Part shown: positions 32,930 to 44,514 of the stretch, in pieces | How positions within the stretch are numbered: position 1 is the first letter of the stretch | How the letters are laid out: every line of letters starts with the position of its first letter | Source: Mytilus californianus | Lineage: Eukaryota; Mollusca; Bivalvia; Mytilida; Mytilidae | Assembly: GCF_021869535.1 (NCBI RefSeq) | Contig: NW_026262668.1 | Coordinates: 26,541,732 to 26,605,731 of the forward strand | DNA length: 64,000 bases | Direction of reading: 5' to 3' | Translations under genes and position numbers: made by a program | Notes under the pieces: model-generated | What the model was told of the DNA's origin: nothing | What the model saw: only the letters and a program-made list of their open reading frames with translations | Databases searched by the model: none

Positions 32930-35250
32930 GACTGTATCATAATATGCTTATTGTTTATTGAAATTAATTGAAACTACATTCCATTTCATTGCGGCATGCG
33001 AAGGTTCTGGCATATGAGCGGAAATAGCTAGAACATTTCAAGAAAGTGCAGCTCTAACGAGTTTATTGTTTAAACATGGAGAACTCTGAGTAAGAAAGTC
33101 TTGTCCAGATTAGTATGGTCTCCTATTCTTTCTCGTAGAGAGGTCATATATAGTTCAGATGTGTCTTATGTTGACAAGGTTGTTTATTAGTCAGGACTGT
33201 TTTATGAAAAACAGTGAAAAACATACATCGATATATCAGTTGGATATCTAATTTTGTTCTGCATGATATAGCCATTATCTGCTAAATTGGGGATAAAAAC
33301 AATGACTGAATGAATGTATCTAATTTGGTTATTTCCATATCAGAAACATAAATCTGATGGTACGTTAAGTTCTGATATTTATACATTTGTTTTTTTTATT
33401 TTATGATACATCCCTTAATTGCAAGAGTTACTTCTAGTTACGAATGTTATTCAAAACGATACTAGGTCAAAAAATACTATTCTACGTTTATTATCATATT
33501 AAAGATTAGTGTGTGTTGCGCACTTATTCCAGCGTTTTGATGAATACCCACAGCCTACGCCACTGTATCATTAGATTATATAAAGCATATGAATATACTT
33601 TTATAAATTTTCAAAGTATTAAAAGTGAAAAAGTCATCTCGGTATTCATTTTTCGATATAAGATATATGTATACAAGCATCGGAAATTAATATGTTCAAA
33701 ACGCAAAATTAAATCAATGAAAGATGTTCGGAAAAAACTAAATTCCGAATATCATTCTGACAAAGAGTCAAAAACAAGATGAACGAACAACTTTAAAGAT
33801 AGACACAAATTTATTACATCTACGCAGCTTTTAAAAAGCATCAATAATAAGTACCATTTTCTACATCAACACAGCTTTGTATCAAATTAGTACCAAAGTT
33901 AATGGATACCGGATATGATATTTACACCAGTAATAACACGATAGGGTAATTATATTATCTGCTTGAAGTCATAGATCTTACTGTGTATTCGTTAACTAAA
34001 AGCTATCTGAAGGCACTGGAAATCTAATGTCAGAAGAATATTGAATTCAATTTTTAAAAGGCTTGTTCCTATTAATGTAGAAAGTTAGACTAAAAATTGT
34101 CTTTAGAAATTCGAAGAAGAATTAATTCTGTATATCTGCGTCATTACTGACTATTCAAACAGTTATCTAAGCTAGGAACAAAATCATGGTAACAAAAGTT
34201 CTTGCCTTTCAAAATGCAATCTAGATTTATTTTAAGAACATTTTTGAAACTCCTTCAGGTTATACAAACTGAAATGACCTGTTACGTTAGTCCTAACTTA
34301 ATATGATATAAAGCAGTTTTTAACATAACTTTTCAGTGGAGCATTAACTAGAGAGTTTTGTGTAAGGTTACAGTATTTTTAAAAATAAGGAGTACTGTAA
34401 TTTGTGTAACATTCAGTGACAAATATTTCAAGTATATCCAGGGTCATCTTGGTAATCTTCCTCATTCCAAACTGACATTCCTTACGCTAAGTGTTTCGTT
34501 TAAAATCAATAATAATTCTGCAGTTTTATCATAATACCTACAAGTAACTGTTCAAATGTATCGCAAGTCAATAACGAGCTAGATGTTACGCCTTAGACAT
34601 TGCCAAAAATGCGAGCTAAGCATTTGCGTGATTTCTTAACTAATCTCGCTTTACCTCAATTAGTTATTCCCAATAACAAGTATATATAATAACATGCAGA
34701 TGCCCACCAAAATAATAGCATTATCAATAATGATAATACAAATTAGCCAGCCCAAATTGTAATAAATACTAACATGTAGAACCTCACCAAAATAATCATA
34801 ATAATATTAATAATAATGATTATAATAATAATACAAATGATGATGATATTAATTTAATTAAAATCAAATTAATATATATACATAAATGTCTAGCATTATG
34901 ACGACGTGAGAATTCATCATGGCGCCATGTTTCATGTACAATCTTGGAATAACGTTTTGTTGTCAGATATAAAATGTAATTTGAATATTTACACAGCTCA
35001 ATAAACAATGCAAAGATCGAGGAGCAGATGCAATATGAACATCATAACCACTTTAATGAATATTGGATTCAAGTTTTACGTCACAGACTCGACTACACTA
35101 AAATTTACATGTAAAGGATAGTCATGAACAGGAAAAATAGATTTTATAATATTAAAAACATTGATAAAGTAGTAACAAGTGGTAGCAACCGTTATGGGTA
35201 ATCGCAAACTCGGTGCGTTATAGAAAATGAAAAAAATGTAGGTTCGTAAC
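32930..35250. other. Unannotated stretch
   Basis: No recognised repeat. The plus-strand frame at 33513-33782 (89 codons, K/R-rich near its end) shows no domain and no clear splice context. Segment 34725-34860 is rich in AAT-type simple sequence. Confidence 0.4.
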
Positions 35251-35251
35251 T

Positions 35252-35493
35252 GAGGGTCTGGATTTCGGGGGGGGGGGGGGGGGGTCCTTTATTTCTGTAT
35301 TCTTTGATTTTTTTTAGGTCATTTTTCTGTATTCTTTATATTTTTTGCCCATTATTCTCTATTCCTTATATTTTAGCACCTCATTATTCTTTATTCTTTA
35401 TGTTTTTACCTTATTTTTCTCTATTTTCATTTTTTTCCCATTTATTCTGCACATATTGCCCATTATTCTCTTTTCTGTAAAACTCACCCAGAC
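35252..35493 (+). mobile_element. Foldback element family FB-B, copy 1, with poly-G
   Basis: It starts 'gagggtctggatttc' with a run of 18 G (35267-35284), then 'tcctttatttctgtattctt', tandem 'ttttgcccattattctctat' words, and ends 'aaaactcacccagac'. The intended terminal pair is gagggtctggatgggg / ccccatccagaccctc; here the right end is slightly decayed. Non-coding. Confidence 0.75.
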
Positions 35494-36028
35494 ATATATT
35501 CTTTATATGTTATTACTTAATTTTGTTTATCTTCTTTAACTTAAAGTTATTAATTAATAACCAACTTTTTTCTTAGGGAGTGGGGGGATAATCGAAAAAT
35601 AATTTATAAAAAATTCTTCCTTATACATGCTCTTATAAATGGAGTATGAATGAGAGTCCTCCCCATCCCCTTGGAACATTCGGTTGTGAGACTACGACTA
35701 CTTTTGTCAATGTTGAACACTGACATGCCGTAATATTTAGAGGAAAATGATGTAAAACTTTCTAATCTGAAACCACTAGATAATTCTTTAAAAAAAATTA
35801 TTTTATTACTTCATATTGAGACATGTTAATATTTTTTTTTCATATCTTTTAATACAGCTTGCATATCACGACTTTTTTTTCAGAATATTATACGTGTTTT
35901 TTTTTTATATTTATTTTCTACAGATATAAAAGCAAAGGCTATGGTATTAAGTTTTTTTTATCTTAGTTTCAGGAATAATCCTTGATTTTGTAGGAACATG
36001 TTTTGTTGTTTGGATGATTGTCATGAAA

Positions 36029-36235
36029 GAGGGTCTGGATGGGGTTTAGATAATAGAGAATAATGGGTGAAAAGTGCAGAACAATGGGCAAAATAAATAA
36101 AGAATAGAGAAAAATAGGAAAATAGGAAAACAAAAAAAAATAAAGAATAGAGAAAATGGACAAAATAAATAAAGAATAAAATAAGCAATAAGAAATGAAG
36201 GACCCACCCCCCTTTTTTCCTCATTCCAGACTCTC
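36029..36235 (-). mobile_element. Foldback element family FB-B, copy 2
   Basis: It starts 'gagggtctggatggggttta' and ends 'ggacccaccccccttttttc' and 'ccagactctc'. The interior is the complement of the 'ttctctattctttattt' words of the other copies, so the core lies in the opposite orientation. Minus-strand open frames here are repeat artefacts. Confidence 0.75.
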
Positions 36236-36719
36236 GTGAATTACTTTTAAATGATTTGTATTTTTATATCATCACTTTTTATTATTAATCTTTCTCTATA
36301 TTTTATTTTCATTCGATATCGTTCTTGCACTTGTCACATTTTCATTATGAAGCATATGTTAGCATAGTGTAGATGTAGTTTTCTCATACATGTATCTGCA
36401 CGATATGAGACGACATCATCTGATTTACATAGAAGTAATAAATAATTATTTTATCTTTTATCTTGATCTAAAAAGAGAATGATTTGGTTTTGATAAAACA
36501 GGAAAAGTGTAGTAATTTCAAAATTTCCAGATGCAGTAACACTTTCAGAAGATGTTTTATAGTTATGGATTTGAAATGAAAATTAATTGTGTCTTTTTTT
36601 CTTTTATCAAAATTGATGCCTTAAAACATGAGTGTGTATGATTCTTGCGTTTTTAGTATTCACTATTGTATAATTTACCGCAATGTTTGATTTGAGTATA
36701 TTCTCTTCACCATATTAAA

Positions 36720-36865
36720 ACGGGGCGTGGGGGATGTATAAATACGCAGACACGTCTTGTTGCAATGGCGACATTAAACTCTATGCCTCGAAAATGCCAC
36801 GATAAAAGCACGTTAAAGAACCAGTTGTTTGCAAATAAACATGAAATAAGCATCTCCAAATAGTA
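36720..36865 (+). repeat. SINE/R2-like fragment
   Basis: The words 'gggggatgtataaatacgca', 'gacacgtcttgttgcaatgg' and 'aaagcacgttaaagaacc' are shared in part with the R2 copy at 30430-30460. The last word is common at the end of bivalve SINEs. Confidence 0.4.
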
Positions 36866-36869
36866 AAAA

Positions 36870-37840
36870 TTATTCAATAACGTTAATTCTTATGCAGGTG
36901 TGATTTCCTACCTTCTTAGTGCCAATGATTTTAAAATAACGAATAGAATAACAAGCTGCATACTTTTATAATTACATGTATGATGACAAACTAACTGTCA
37001 ATTGCATAATTTTTAGCTAAAGATTCTGTGACGGATAGATATTATCACTACCTTTTATAAACTGCTTACTCAATGATTTATAACGCATGTTGAGAAAAAC
37101 AATGATTTTCATCTTCAACCTTCTTTTACTTCAATGTTCACGAATTCTTATTCCCTTTGAATTCGTTTGTAGCTACAATCTCTATTTCCAAGAAACGGGC
37201 TCTTTATATAATATCTTTCTATTTTCAAAATTATATTGAAGAAGTATTTATTATCAATAAGAAGATGTGGTATGGGTGCCAATTTGTCTATTTCATATTT
37301 TTTTAATAATTTTATTGTAAAATGTAATATTTTATTTTTACTGCTTTCCTTGGTTGATGTCAATTTTGAAAAGAATATTTTTAAATACAGGAAGGAAACT
37401 ACTGTCATATGAGTTGCAGGCTTTGTGTTGGGTTATCTGGTACAATGTTCAACTCTTTCATTCGGAATTGTCCGTACAAAGTAGGGCTTAGCCAAAGTCG
37501 GGACAGTCAGTTATCCCAATAATGATCATTTGAAGAGACATTCAAAACGATGAATTTTAGAATATATCTTGTAGTCAGTATCTTTGTTATCCAAATTCTT
37601 ACATATTTGTAGTTATAACCTTGTGTTTTATGGATTTTTTGTCTTATGCACACCGATAAATATGCAGTGATTTCCAATATACCGTGGGTAGTACTTGTAA
37701 CTTGAATTTTTGGAAGCATAATATTATACTTAGTTAAAGATAGGATACTTGCAACAGTATATGTGGTAACTACTTGATTTTATAAACAAACAAATATTTT
37801 GTTTGATACAAAAACCAATTTTGTATAAATTGAAACATTT
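36870..37840. other. Unannotated stretch
   Basis: Minus-strand frames at 37148-37408 and 37507-37719 show no domain, and no repeat shared within the window was noticed. Confidence 0.4.
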
Positions 37841-37841
37841 C

Positions 37842-37842
<1 letters not shown>

Positions 37843-37877
<35 letters not shown>
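37843..37877. repeat. (TA)n microsatellite
   Basis: About 17 TA units immediately before family C copy 3. The same element is followed by a second short TA run at 38409-38420, so the element lies between TA-rich sequences. Confidence 0.95.
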
Positions 37878-37879
<2 letters not shown>

Positions 37880-38410
37880 CGTTTGGGCTTGTATTATATT
37901 TGCCTTCGGGTTTATATGATCCGTTCATCCTATTTCGACTCTTTCAAAATTCAAGAGTCTATCCTAAATTGAGATAAGTTATATGGCCTTCCAAATACCG
38001 TTTCGATTCCGAACATCACTGAAGAGACATTAATTGTCGAAATCCGGATATGGTGTACAAATTTTTGCACCTCATGTTTGCGGTATACCATCTTTTCCGC
38101 AAGTTTATTGTTTTCTGTTTGGTAATAGAATAATTATAAGATCCATTTTGTTACATCTCGTGATCCGTTTATTTGGCAATCGCCAATGGCAGTCAGCAGG
38201 GTTAAAGAACATCAGTTGTTCGGCCTGCTTGTCAAATGCGTTTTGTTAAAATATACTTTTTCACTTTTTTGGTCTTTTGGAAAATGTTGTTTGTGCTGTA
38301 TTTAGACACCTCTACCAAGAAATATGTTTTGCATGCACACGTATAAAGATTGCGGTTTTTATCCAACGCAATCATAGGGTTGAACGTTGTTTTCAATTTA
38401 GACTTCTTTA
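37878..38410 (+). repeat. ~0.53-kb dispersed element, family C, copy 3
   Basis: It is the reverse complement, end to end, of 20655-21186: 'gtttgggcttgtattatatt' at the start, 'catcactgaagagacattaa' in the middle, and 'caatttagacttctttatat' at the end. It is flanked by (TA)n on both sides, suggesting insertion into a TA repeat. No transposase-like frame. Confidence 0.8.
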
Positions 38411-38459
38411 TATATATATATGACATATATCCAATTTCTTATGGACATGCATTGAGATA

Positions 38460-38810
38460 TTCTAGTCTCAGAGAACATGATTATTCATTAGTTGTTGGCT
38501 TTGAAACTATAAGGGATAGCTTTCAATAACTGCGTGTACTAATAGATCGGTACTCTGTGTCTTTTGTCTTTTTAATAAATCGTTTTTGTGCTCCTTTCCA
38601 ACTTGATGAGTTAAGCCATTTTCAACTGATTTCTTACAAATTGTTCTTACGTTGTGGTGTTATACAGCTGTCTTATGTTAGGGGAAGGGGGAAGATTAGC
38701 CACTCACAAGTATCATTTATGTGCCTGTCCCAAATCAGAATTTTTTAATTCAGTTGTTTTTGTTGGTGTCTGTCTGTCATATTTGTTTTTCATTTGCAGG
38801 CATAACTCAG
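38460..38810 (+). repeat. Dispersed repeat R2, 5' two-thirds
   Basis: It is collinear with 30350-30690: 'ttagttgttggctttgaaac', 'cattttcaactgatttctta', 'gcctgtcccaaatcag' and 'tgtctgtctgtcatatttgt'. The usual 3' end is missing. Confidence 0.65.
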
Positions 38811-39133
38811 GTCGCTGTGAGCTATGTGATAAAAAAAACCGGCCATCAATTCCTGTTCTGCCAGTTTCAACCGTCATCCTAGCACTATTATAAATACTCA
38901 TATAATTGGGTGGTCTTATAACGCTAGGAGTTTAATTGAAACTTCAAATATTTTCTGTTTTAAATTCCATTAACTAATGGCTTATCGTCTTTCTGTTTAA
39001 ATAATTCTACAGTAAAAAGTTGAATTTGTTCACTCAAGACAGATGAGACAAAAACAAAAGGATTCGAAATTTACAATTTATACAATGTATTTCCGAGTTT
39101 TATCAGTCAACATTAAAAAGTATACATTCTTAC

Positions 39134-39360
39134 CTTGAAATGGACGTGCATGGTACGGACTGAACTGCCCTAAGCGGTTTATGTGCACGTGACGGTATTG
39201 GTTTGTGTTCATTCTGTTTCCGGTTTCTTGTGCGACGTTTGATTGAGGAAAACGTCCTTTTCAATTTATCCTTAAATGTTATTTCTTCGTCTTCTTCGAA
39301 GACCTCTAAATTCTGCATGGACGTTGACAATTTAGAATAGATTTTAAAATTTGAATTCAT
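39134..39360 (-). CDS. Candidate first coding exon of an unidentified gene
   Basis: On the minus strand the ATG at 39360 is the first after an in-frame stop (39387-39385) and has a purine at -3. It opens 75 codons plus two bases, ending at a consensus 5' splice donor CAAG|GTAAGA (GT at 39133-39132). The peptide starts MNSNFKIYSKLSTSMQNLEV, continues with an acidic stretch (EVFEEDEE), then a strongly basic one (KDKLKRTFSSIKRRTRNRKQ) and a proline-containing end (PIPSRAHKPLRAVQSVPCTS). The composition is typical of a cytoplasmic or nuclear regulatory protein's disordered N-terminus. I recognise no family. Later exons would lie at lower coordinates, outside or undetected. This is the best host-gene signal in the window. 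Confidence 0.5.
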
Positions 39361-39389
39361 TTCCAACTTCAAACTCCCTTTAACTCACA

Positions 39390-40295
39390 AAAGTCGTAAA
39401 TCACCACAGATTTTTATCTGACTTGAAAAAATAAACATATTCCATTACACTCTATGTTTGATCTTGTGAAGTGAAATAATCAACATTTCCGACTTATTCC
39501 TCAAAAATAAGAATCAAAAGATAATAACGACTTTCCAAATTGCCGTATCCACGTAGCGTATGATTGAAAATCGGTCACTAATTCATTCGTAATTATATAA
39601 TCCATGAAAAATGATCAAGAAATAGGAAGAAACAAAAGATAAAACTTTGTCTGTCAATGAAAATTCAATAAAGCACGCACATCAGTCAAAATCGGAAACA
39701 GTACTAATAATCTGAAAACATTTTGATTGCCTTTTCAGTAGATTATGCCGAATACACTTGACACCTATTGCGTATAAACTTGATTTGTTGTAAACATGAA
39801 ATAACTGACTTACTTTAATCAATACGCGACATTTAAATCATTTTGACCTGTTAGGGGTCTTTCAACAAGTGTCATAATTTACCTTAAATTCGTGGGATTT
39901 CTAATAGCAAATTTATTTTTTACGACTACAGAATTTGTACAAGTCTTATCGCTAGTTGAATGAGAGAAGTAATCTGTGTTTATTGACGTTTATACTAGTG
40001 TGTTATTTAATTTTGATGCAGCACCTATACGTCTTTCGTTGACGAGGTTGCTTCATAACGTATCGATCGAAACATGATACTTTATAATATCTTAGAAATA
40101 AAACAATTTTATAGTTTACGTATTAAGTATTATATATAAATAAAATCACATTAAAAACGTTTTTGTAACTTGAATAATTACTCAGTCTTCAGTTATATCT
40201 ATTGTGATATTTATAATTCATTGTTTCTAGACGTCAAGTTAAATCTCCCAACTTAATCTTTCCGTATACAAATAATTGACATTTAAATGCAGCTA
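39390..40295. other. Upstream side of the candidate exon; no clear promoter
   Basis: This is where the 5' UTR and promoter of the minus-strand exon would lie. I found no convincing TATA box or other core promoter element. No repeat was recognised. Confidence 0.35.
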
Positions 40296-40297
40296 CC

Positions 40298-40298
<1 letters not shown>

Positions 40299-40353
<55 letters not shown>
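40299..40353. repeat. (TAA)n microsatellite
   Basis: About 18 uninterrupted units. A pure tract of this length is expected to be polymorphic. Confidence 0.95.
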
Positions 40354-40569
40354 TCTAAAGGCTCTCAAGATATGAAAATGAGAAACATTACTGAGCCTGT
40401 GTCGATCACCAAGGTCTATGTGCATCTTAACAATGGACACTCTCTAACATTGTAAACAAGATTAATAATGCATTACTAAAATTTAAAAATATCTCTTTTG
40501 TTGATCTTGTATTGCTTAGCATTTTTCTGTTTACATTTTCTTAAAACACAAAAAGGGTAAAACAATCGT

Positions 40570-41571
40570 CAGTTTAAGGCAATAACTCATTTAAGAAGAG
40601 AACTGACAATTTTATCTATGTTGACCAATTGTAGATCTGGTCTGGCTACTCATTTTTGCTTGTTTAAATTTCTATCCATCTCATAGTTTAAAAAAAAATA
40701 AAAAATTAGGCAACAACGCAATAGGATGGTAAAAATAGTCATTTAAGGTAGTACTACGTGCTCCTATAGAGTTGACCAATGATTTGAGTAATATTGACCT
40801 TTAAATTTGTAGACTTGCCTTTGGATCTTTTTTGCTATTAAAAGTTTTTCTCTATTTATTATAGCTTCAAACTTACAGGCAATAACAAAAATAAATGTTA
40901 CAAAAGTCATCTTTTAAGTGCAATAACTCAAATAAGGAATCTACTAAAGATTTCGGCAATTCGACTTATTTGTAGAAATTGTCTTGCCGATCATTTTTGC
41001 AGTTTAAACTTTTTGTCAATCTATTATACTTTTCAAAATAATAGAAAAACGTTGCAAGAAATTGACAAAACACGTCATTGAAGGGCAATATCTCCAATAA
41101 GGAGTCGACTGACGATTTCGATCATGCATGACTTCTTTGTAGATCTTGTCTTGCTGATAATTTTTTTTTATTTAAATTTTCTATCTATATTTTACAATTT
41201 TCACATAATAGTCAAAAATGAAAAAAAAAAGTATATAGGTAACAATCATTATTTAAGGGAAATAAACTCTATAAAAAGTCGTTTGACAGTTTGACGTAAA
41301 TGGACAGTATGAAGATCTCAACCTTTGATGCTGTCAAATTTTCTCTATCTATAGCGGTTTTCAAGATAATTGACAAAATTTGCATTTTACCTCAATGCTT
41401 TTTATTTGCCATGTCCGCCATTTTGGTTGTCAGACGGGGTCATTAGAGTAATTGCTTAAACTTGATACTCTAATGATGATTGGGACAAAATTTGGTTAAA
41501 TCTGGCCCTGTAATATTACAGGAGAACATTTATTTTGTAAAAGTTAACGGACGAAGGGCCGGGTGAGCTAA
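40570..41571 (+). repeat. ~170-bp-period repeat R7 ending in a bivalve-type terminus
   Basis: Diverged units recur with the marker 'aaggncaataactc' at about 40578, 40745, 40919, 41083 and 41258. Each is followed by 'gatttcg...', 'tgtagatcttgtcttgc', 'tcatttttgc' and 'tctatctattat'. The last part carries 'catgtccgccattttggttg', 'ctaatgatgattgggacaaa', 'agttaacggacgaagggccg' and 'ggtgagcta', a terminus I recognise as common in bivalve genomes. Relatives lie at 45040-45840 and, inverted, at 47930-48235. It is non-coding; the class is unknown. Confidence 0.6.
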
Positions 41572-41924
41572 TAATTATCATAAATACTATGAAAACGAAA
41601 ACTAAAAAAACAAAAGAAATGTAACAAAACAAAACAAAATAAATTTAACGAACAGCAACACCGTTGCATTCGTAGGCGATCTCCTAATACTTGTCAAGAT
41701 AATGATTTTTTTACCATATGTAAGAAAACTAATAAAAGACGATTTAAAATTTATGGTAGTTTCAGAACTTTAAATTTGGGTCTTTAAGCGGAATTCGCTC
41801 TCTAATTATTGGACTTGCATATTGGTTAGGTATCAACTGACTTTAAATACACTGAAATATCTGATTTTGTTTGGGAAAACTATTTTTTTTCGGATTTTGT
41901 CATGCCGGTGCCTTTTATTTATTA

Positions 41925-42028
41925 CTATACTGTATGGGTTTTGCTCATTGTTGAAGGCTGTACAAACTTTAGTTTCCAATCCACGCCCTTTGGTATCTGG
42001 TGGATTGTTATCTCCCTTTTTTTAATTT
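41925..42028 (+). repeat. Dispersed repeat R2, 3' end
   Basis: It contains 'actgtatgggttttgctcat', 'tgttgaaggctgtacaaact' and 'tttggtatctggtggattgt', the R2 terminus. The open frame across it is incidental. Confidence 0.65.
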
Positions 42029-42029
42029 A

Positions 42030-42800
42030 TGAATATGAACTTTAAGAAAGCGAACAAGATCAACTATACGTCAATGAACAATAGAGCAATTGTCATTTCA
42101 ATTCGTGCGTGATATCACATTCAGATGACTAATTCTGTCACATCAAATAAAACATTTCACACTAAATTACCCATTACGTCTTTGAGAACGTTAATATTCT
42201 AAGATGATATTGATGATATGTCGTAAACACTAAATTGATGATATGTCGTCGACATCACCTACATGTAGTTATCGCCAAGAAAGCGCCTTAGTTTTTGTCG
42301 GATCTTCATCAAATTTTTATGAAGGTTTTAACTCATCTTAAGATCTTATGATTTCAATAACCAGTAATATTTCAAGTTAAAAAAGAGTATTTTTTGCGGA
42401 GAGGGGTGGACATTTATTTACATTGGAACTAACCGTTTAATTATAAATGAACATACTTATATTAATATCAAAACACAAAATTACTCTCTTAAATCATAAC
42501 AGAAAAAATAAAAATCCCTTATGTAGCTAGCGGTAGACGAGCTTCTTCGCTCAATGTTTTTTTTCATATACTTGCCGCCGTCTATCATTGATTTCAATGT
42601 CGCTAACATTAAAATAGATTTAGTAGAGACAGACTTGTAAAAGCAACTTTGCTTGTTTTTGAATCCTAGATATTTATTTCAAGTGTATTGTATGGTAATG
42701 TGATGATGTGTGTGAATAAATAAACTGTTTAAACTCAAATAGATTCCTTTTTTTCAACTCCAACCAAACATTTTCAAATATCATTTCTTTTGTGATAGTG
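42030..42800. other. Unannotated stretch
   Basis: No gene or window repeat was recognised. A local duplication 'actaaattgatgatatgtcg' is visible at about 42208-42250. Confidence 0.4.
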
Positions 42801-42807
42801 AATACAT

Positions 42808-43014
42808 GAGGGTCTGGTTGGGGGTCCTTCATTTCTGTATTGTTTCATTTTTTAGGCCATTTTTCTCTATTCTTTATACTTTTTGCCCATTATTCTCTAA
42901 TCTTTATATTTCAGCACCTCATTATTCTCCATTCTTTTTTTTTGTCCATTTTACCCTATTCTTTATATTTTTTGCTCGTTATTCTCTATTCTGTAAACCC
43001 CCATCCACACCCTC
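42808..43014 (+). mobile_element. Foldback element family FB-B, copy 3
   Basis: It starts 'gagggtctggttgggggtcc' and ends 'aacccccatccacaccctc'; the two ends are near-perfect reverse complements. The interior is tandem 'ttattctctattctttatat' words. The overlapping open frames (42806-43165 and 42840-43022) are repeat artefacts. Confidence 0.8.
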
Positions 43015-43064
43015 ATACATAAAACAACTATGCTTTCTTAATTCTCTTATGTTAACAAAACAGA

Positions 43065-43135
43065 TTCATATATGGTCGGGTTGTTGTCTCTTTGACACAT
43101 TCCCCATTTCCATTCTCAATTTTATCATATATGGC
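43065..43135 (+). repeat. Dispersed repeat R6, 3' part
   Basis: It contains 'ggtcgggttgttgtctcttt' and 'gacacattccccatttccat', very close to the copy at 15025-15080. Confidence 0.8.
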
Positions 43136-43789
43136 GAAAACATGTACAAAAATATAAACATTTGAAATTGAAAATTTGATCATATCTACCACAAGAAAGA
43201 AATGTGGGTGTATTATACATATCTAGACTATCATCTGGTATGATCGCCTACTAATGACGTTGGCTTATACTCGTAGTTCTGATTAATATTTAGACATTTT
43301 CTGTTAATAATGTTTGGGTGGGCTGGTTTATACAATTTCAATAAATCGTGCCATCGTAAGATCTTTCAAATGCATGTTTCTTGAAATGTTTCTATAAACA
43401 AACTACATTTTTCCTTTGTAGAAGGTGTTATGGTCGATCACGACATGAAAAAGATATAAATGTATATATATAACCTGAGATGTATAGTTGAAAAGTTAAC
43501 AACTAAATTTTGTTTGGAAGTTCTTATTTGATTTTCAGTTTGTATCTCTCACTTTAGAGTTATATATTTGAAGCTGTAATGTCCTTAATTATGTTAAAAA
43601 TGTAGTTTTCGAGAAAAAAAAATGATTTTGAAGGTAAATACTTGATGACTGTGAAACCATCAAAGCGTTTAGCGTTACTCTAAGAAAGTCCTGCTTATAA
43701 AATAAATGTAGTTTGTTCCCTTCGAGTTTTAATTCCAGTAAAGTGTTACTTAAGGACTTAGCATATGAAAATCAGGCTTAATATTTCAG

Positions 43790-44015
43790 TGTGGTACAAA
43801 ACAGGGATCTTGCCCATATCCCGTCCTGAACAGACATGTATTTGAATGGTTTTACATTAGTCATTTTTGGGGCCCTTTATAGCTTGCTGTTCGGTGTGAG
43901 CAAAGGCTCCGTGTTGAAGGCCGTACTTTGACCTATAATGGTTTACTTTTACAAATTGTGACTTGGATGGAGAATTGTCTTATTGCCACTCATACCACAT
44001 CTTCTTATATCTATG
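43790..44015 (+). repeat. Dispersed repeat R2, 3' half, diverged
   Basis: It contains 'gggccctttatagcttgctg', 'ccgtgttgaaggccgtactt', 'gacctataatggtttacttt' and 'cataccacatcttctta'. Confidence 0.65.
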
Positions 44016-44103
44016 TAATACTAGTCACTGGACGTTAAATATCAAGCCATTCATTCGAAAATCGTTCAAAACGACTACCACGTAAATTTATATAAGCCTG
44101 CGG

Positions 44104-44205
44104 CTCTTTTCACAAAAAATCTTAAGAGTAAACATACTCGTAAGTCATACACATTTCAGTATATCTTACGATCAATTTTAATCGTAACATTTTTTGTGAA
44201 AAGAG
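44104..44205. mobile_element. Short MITE-like element, 102 bp
   Basis: The ends are perfect 16-bp inverted repeats, 'ctcttttcacaaaaaa' and 'ttttttgtgaaaagag'. Just inside, 'cttaagagtaaa' and 'aatcgtaac' pair weakly. The interior has no coding capacity. Confidence 0.7.
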
Positions 44206-44514
44206 TCACTGTATCTGAGGTGATTTCTTTAATGTAATAGTATATACTTTTCATCACGAAAAATTGAATTACAAAGAACAGCATGAAAAAAAAAGAAAAG
44301 AAAAAAAAGAACAATCAAATAATCAAACAAGGATTATAAGAAATCGTTGACTTACTGATTAAATATAATGCAATTTTCTTGTTATTCTTAAATATTATCA
44401 CAAATCAATATTCCTTTTTATAAAAAAAAAATAAATTAAAACAAATTGATTTGCACGATTCGATTTAAATCAAATGATTATATGCCCTCTGGCGGCCAAC
44501 AGACTTTCGTAAGT

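Noticed and set aside
42806-43165. 119-codon plus-strand frame rich in F, L and I
   Set aside because: It covers an FB-B foldback element with tandem T-rich words and then an R6 repeat.
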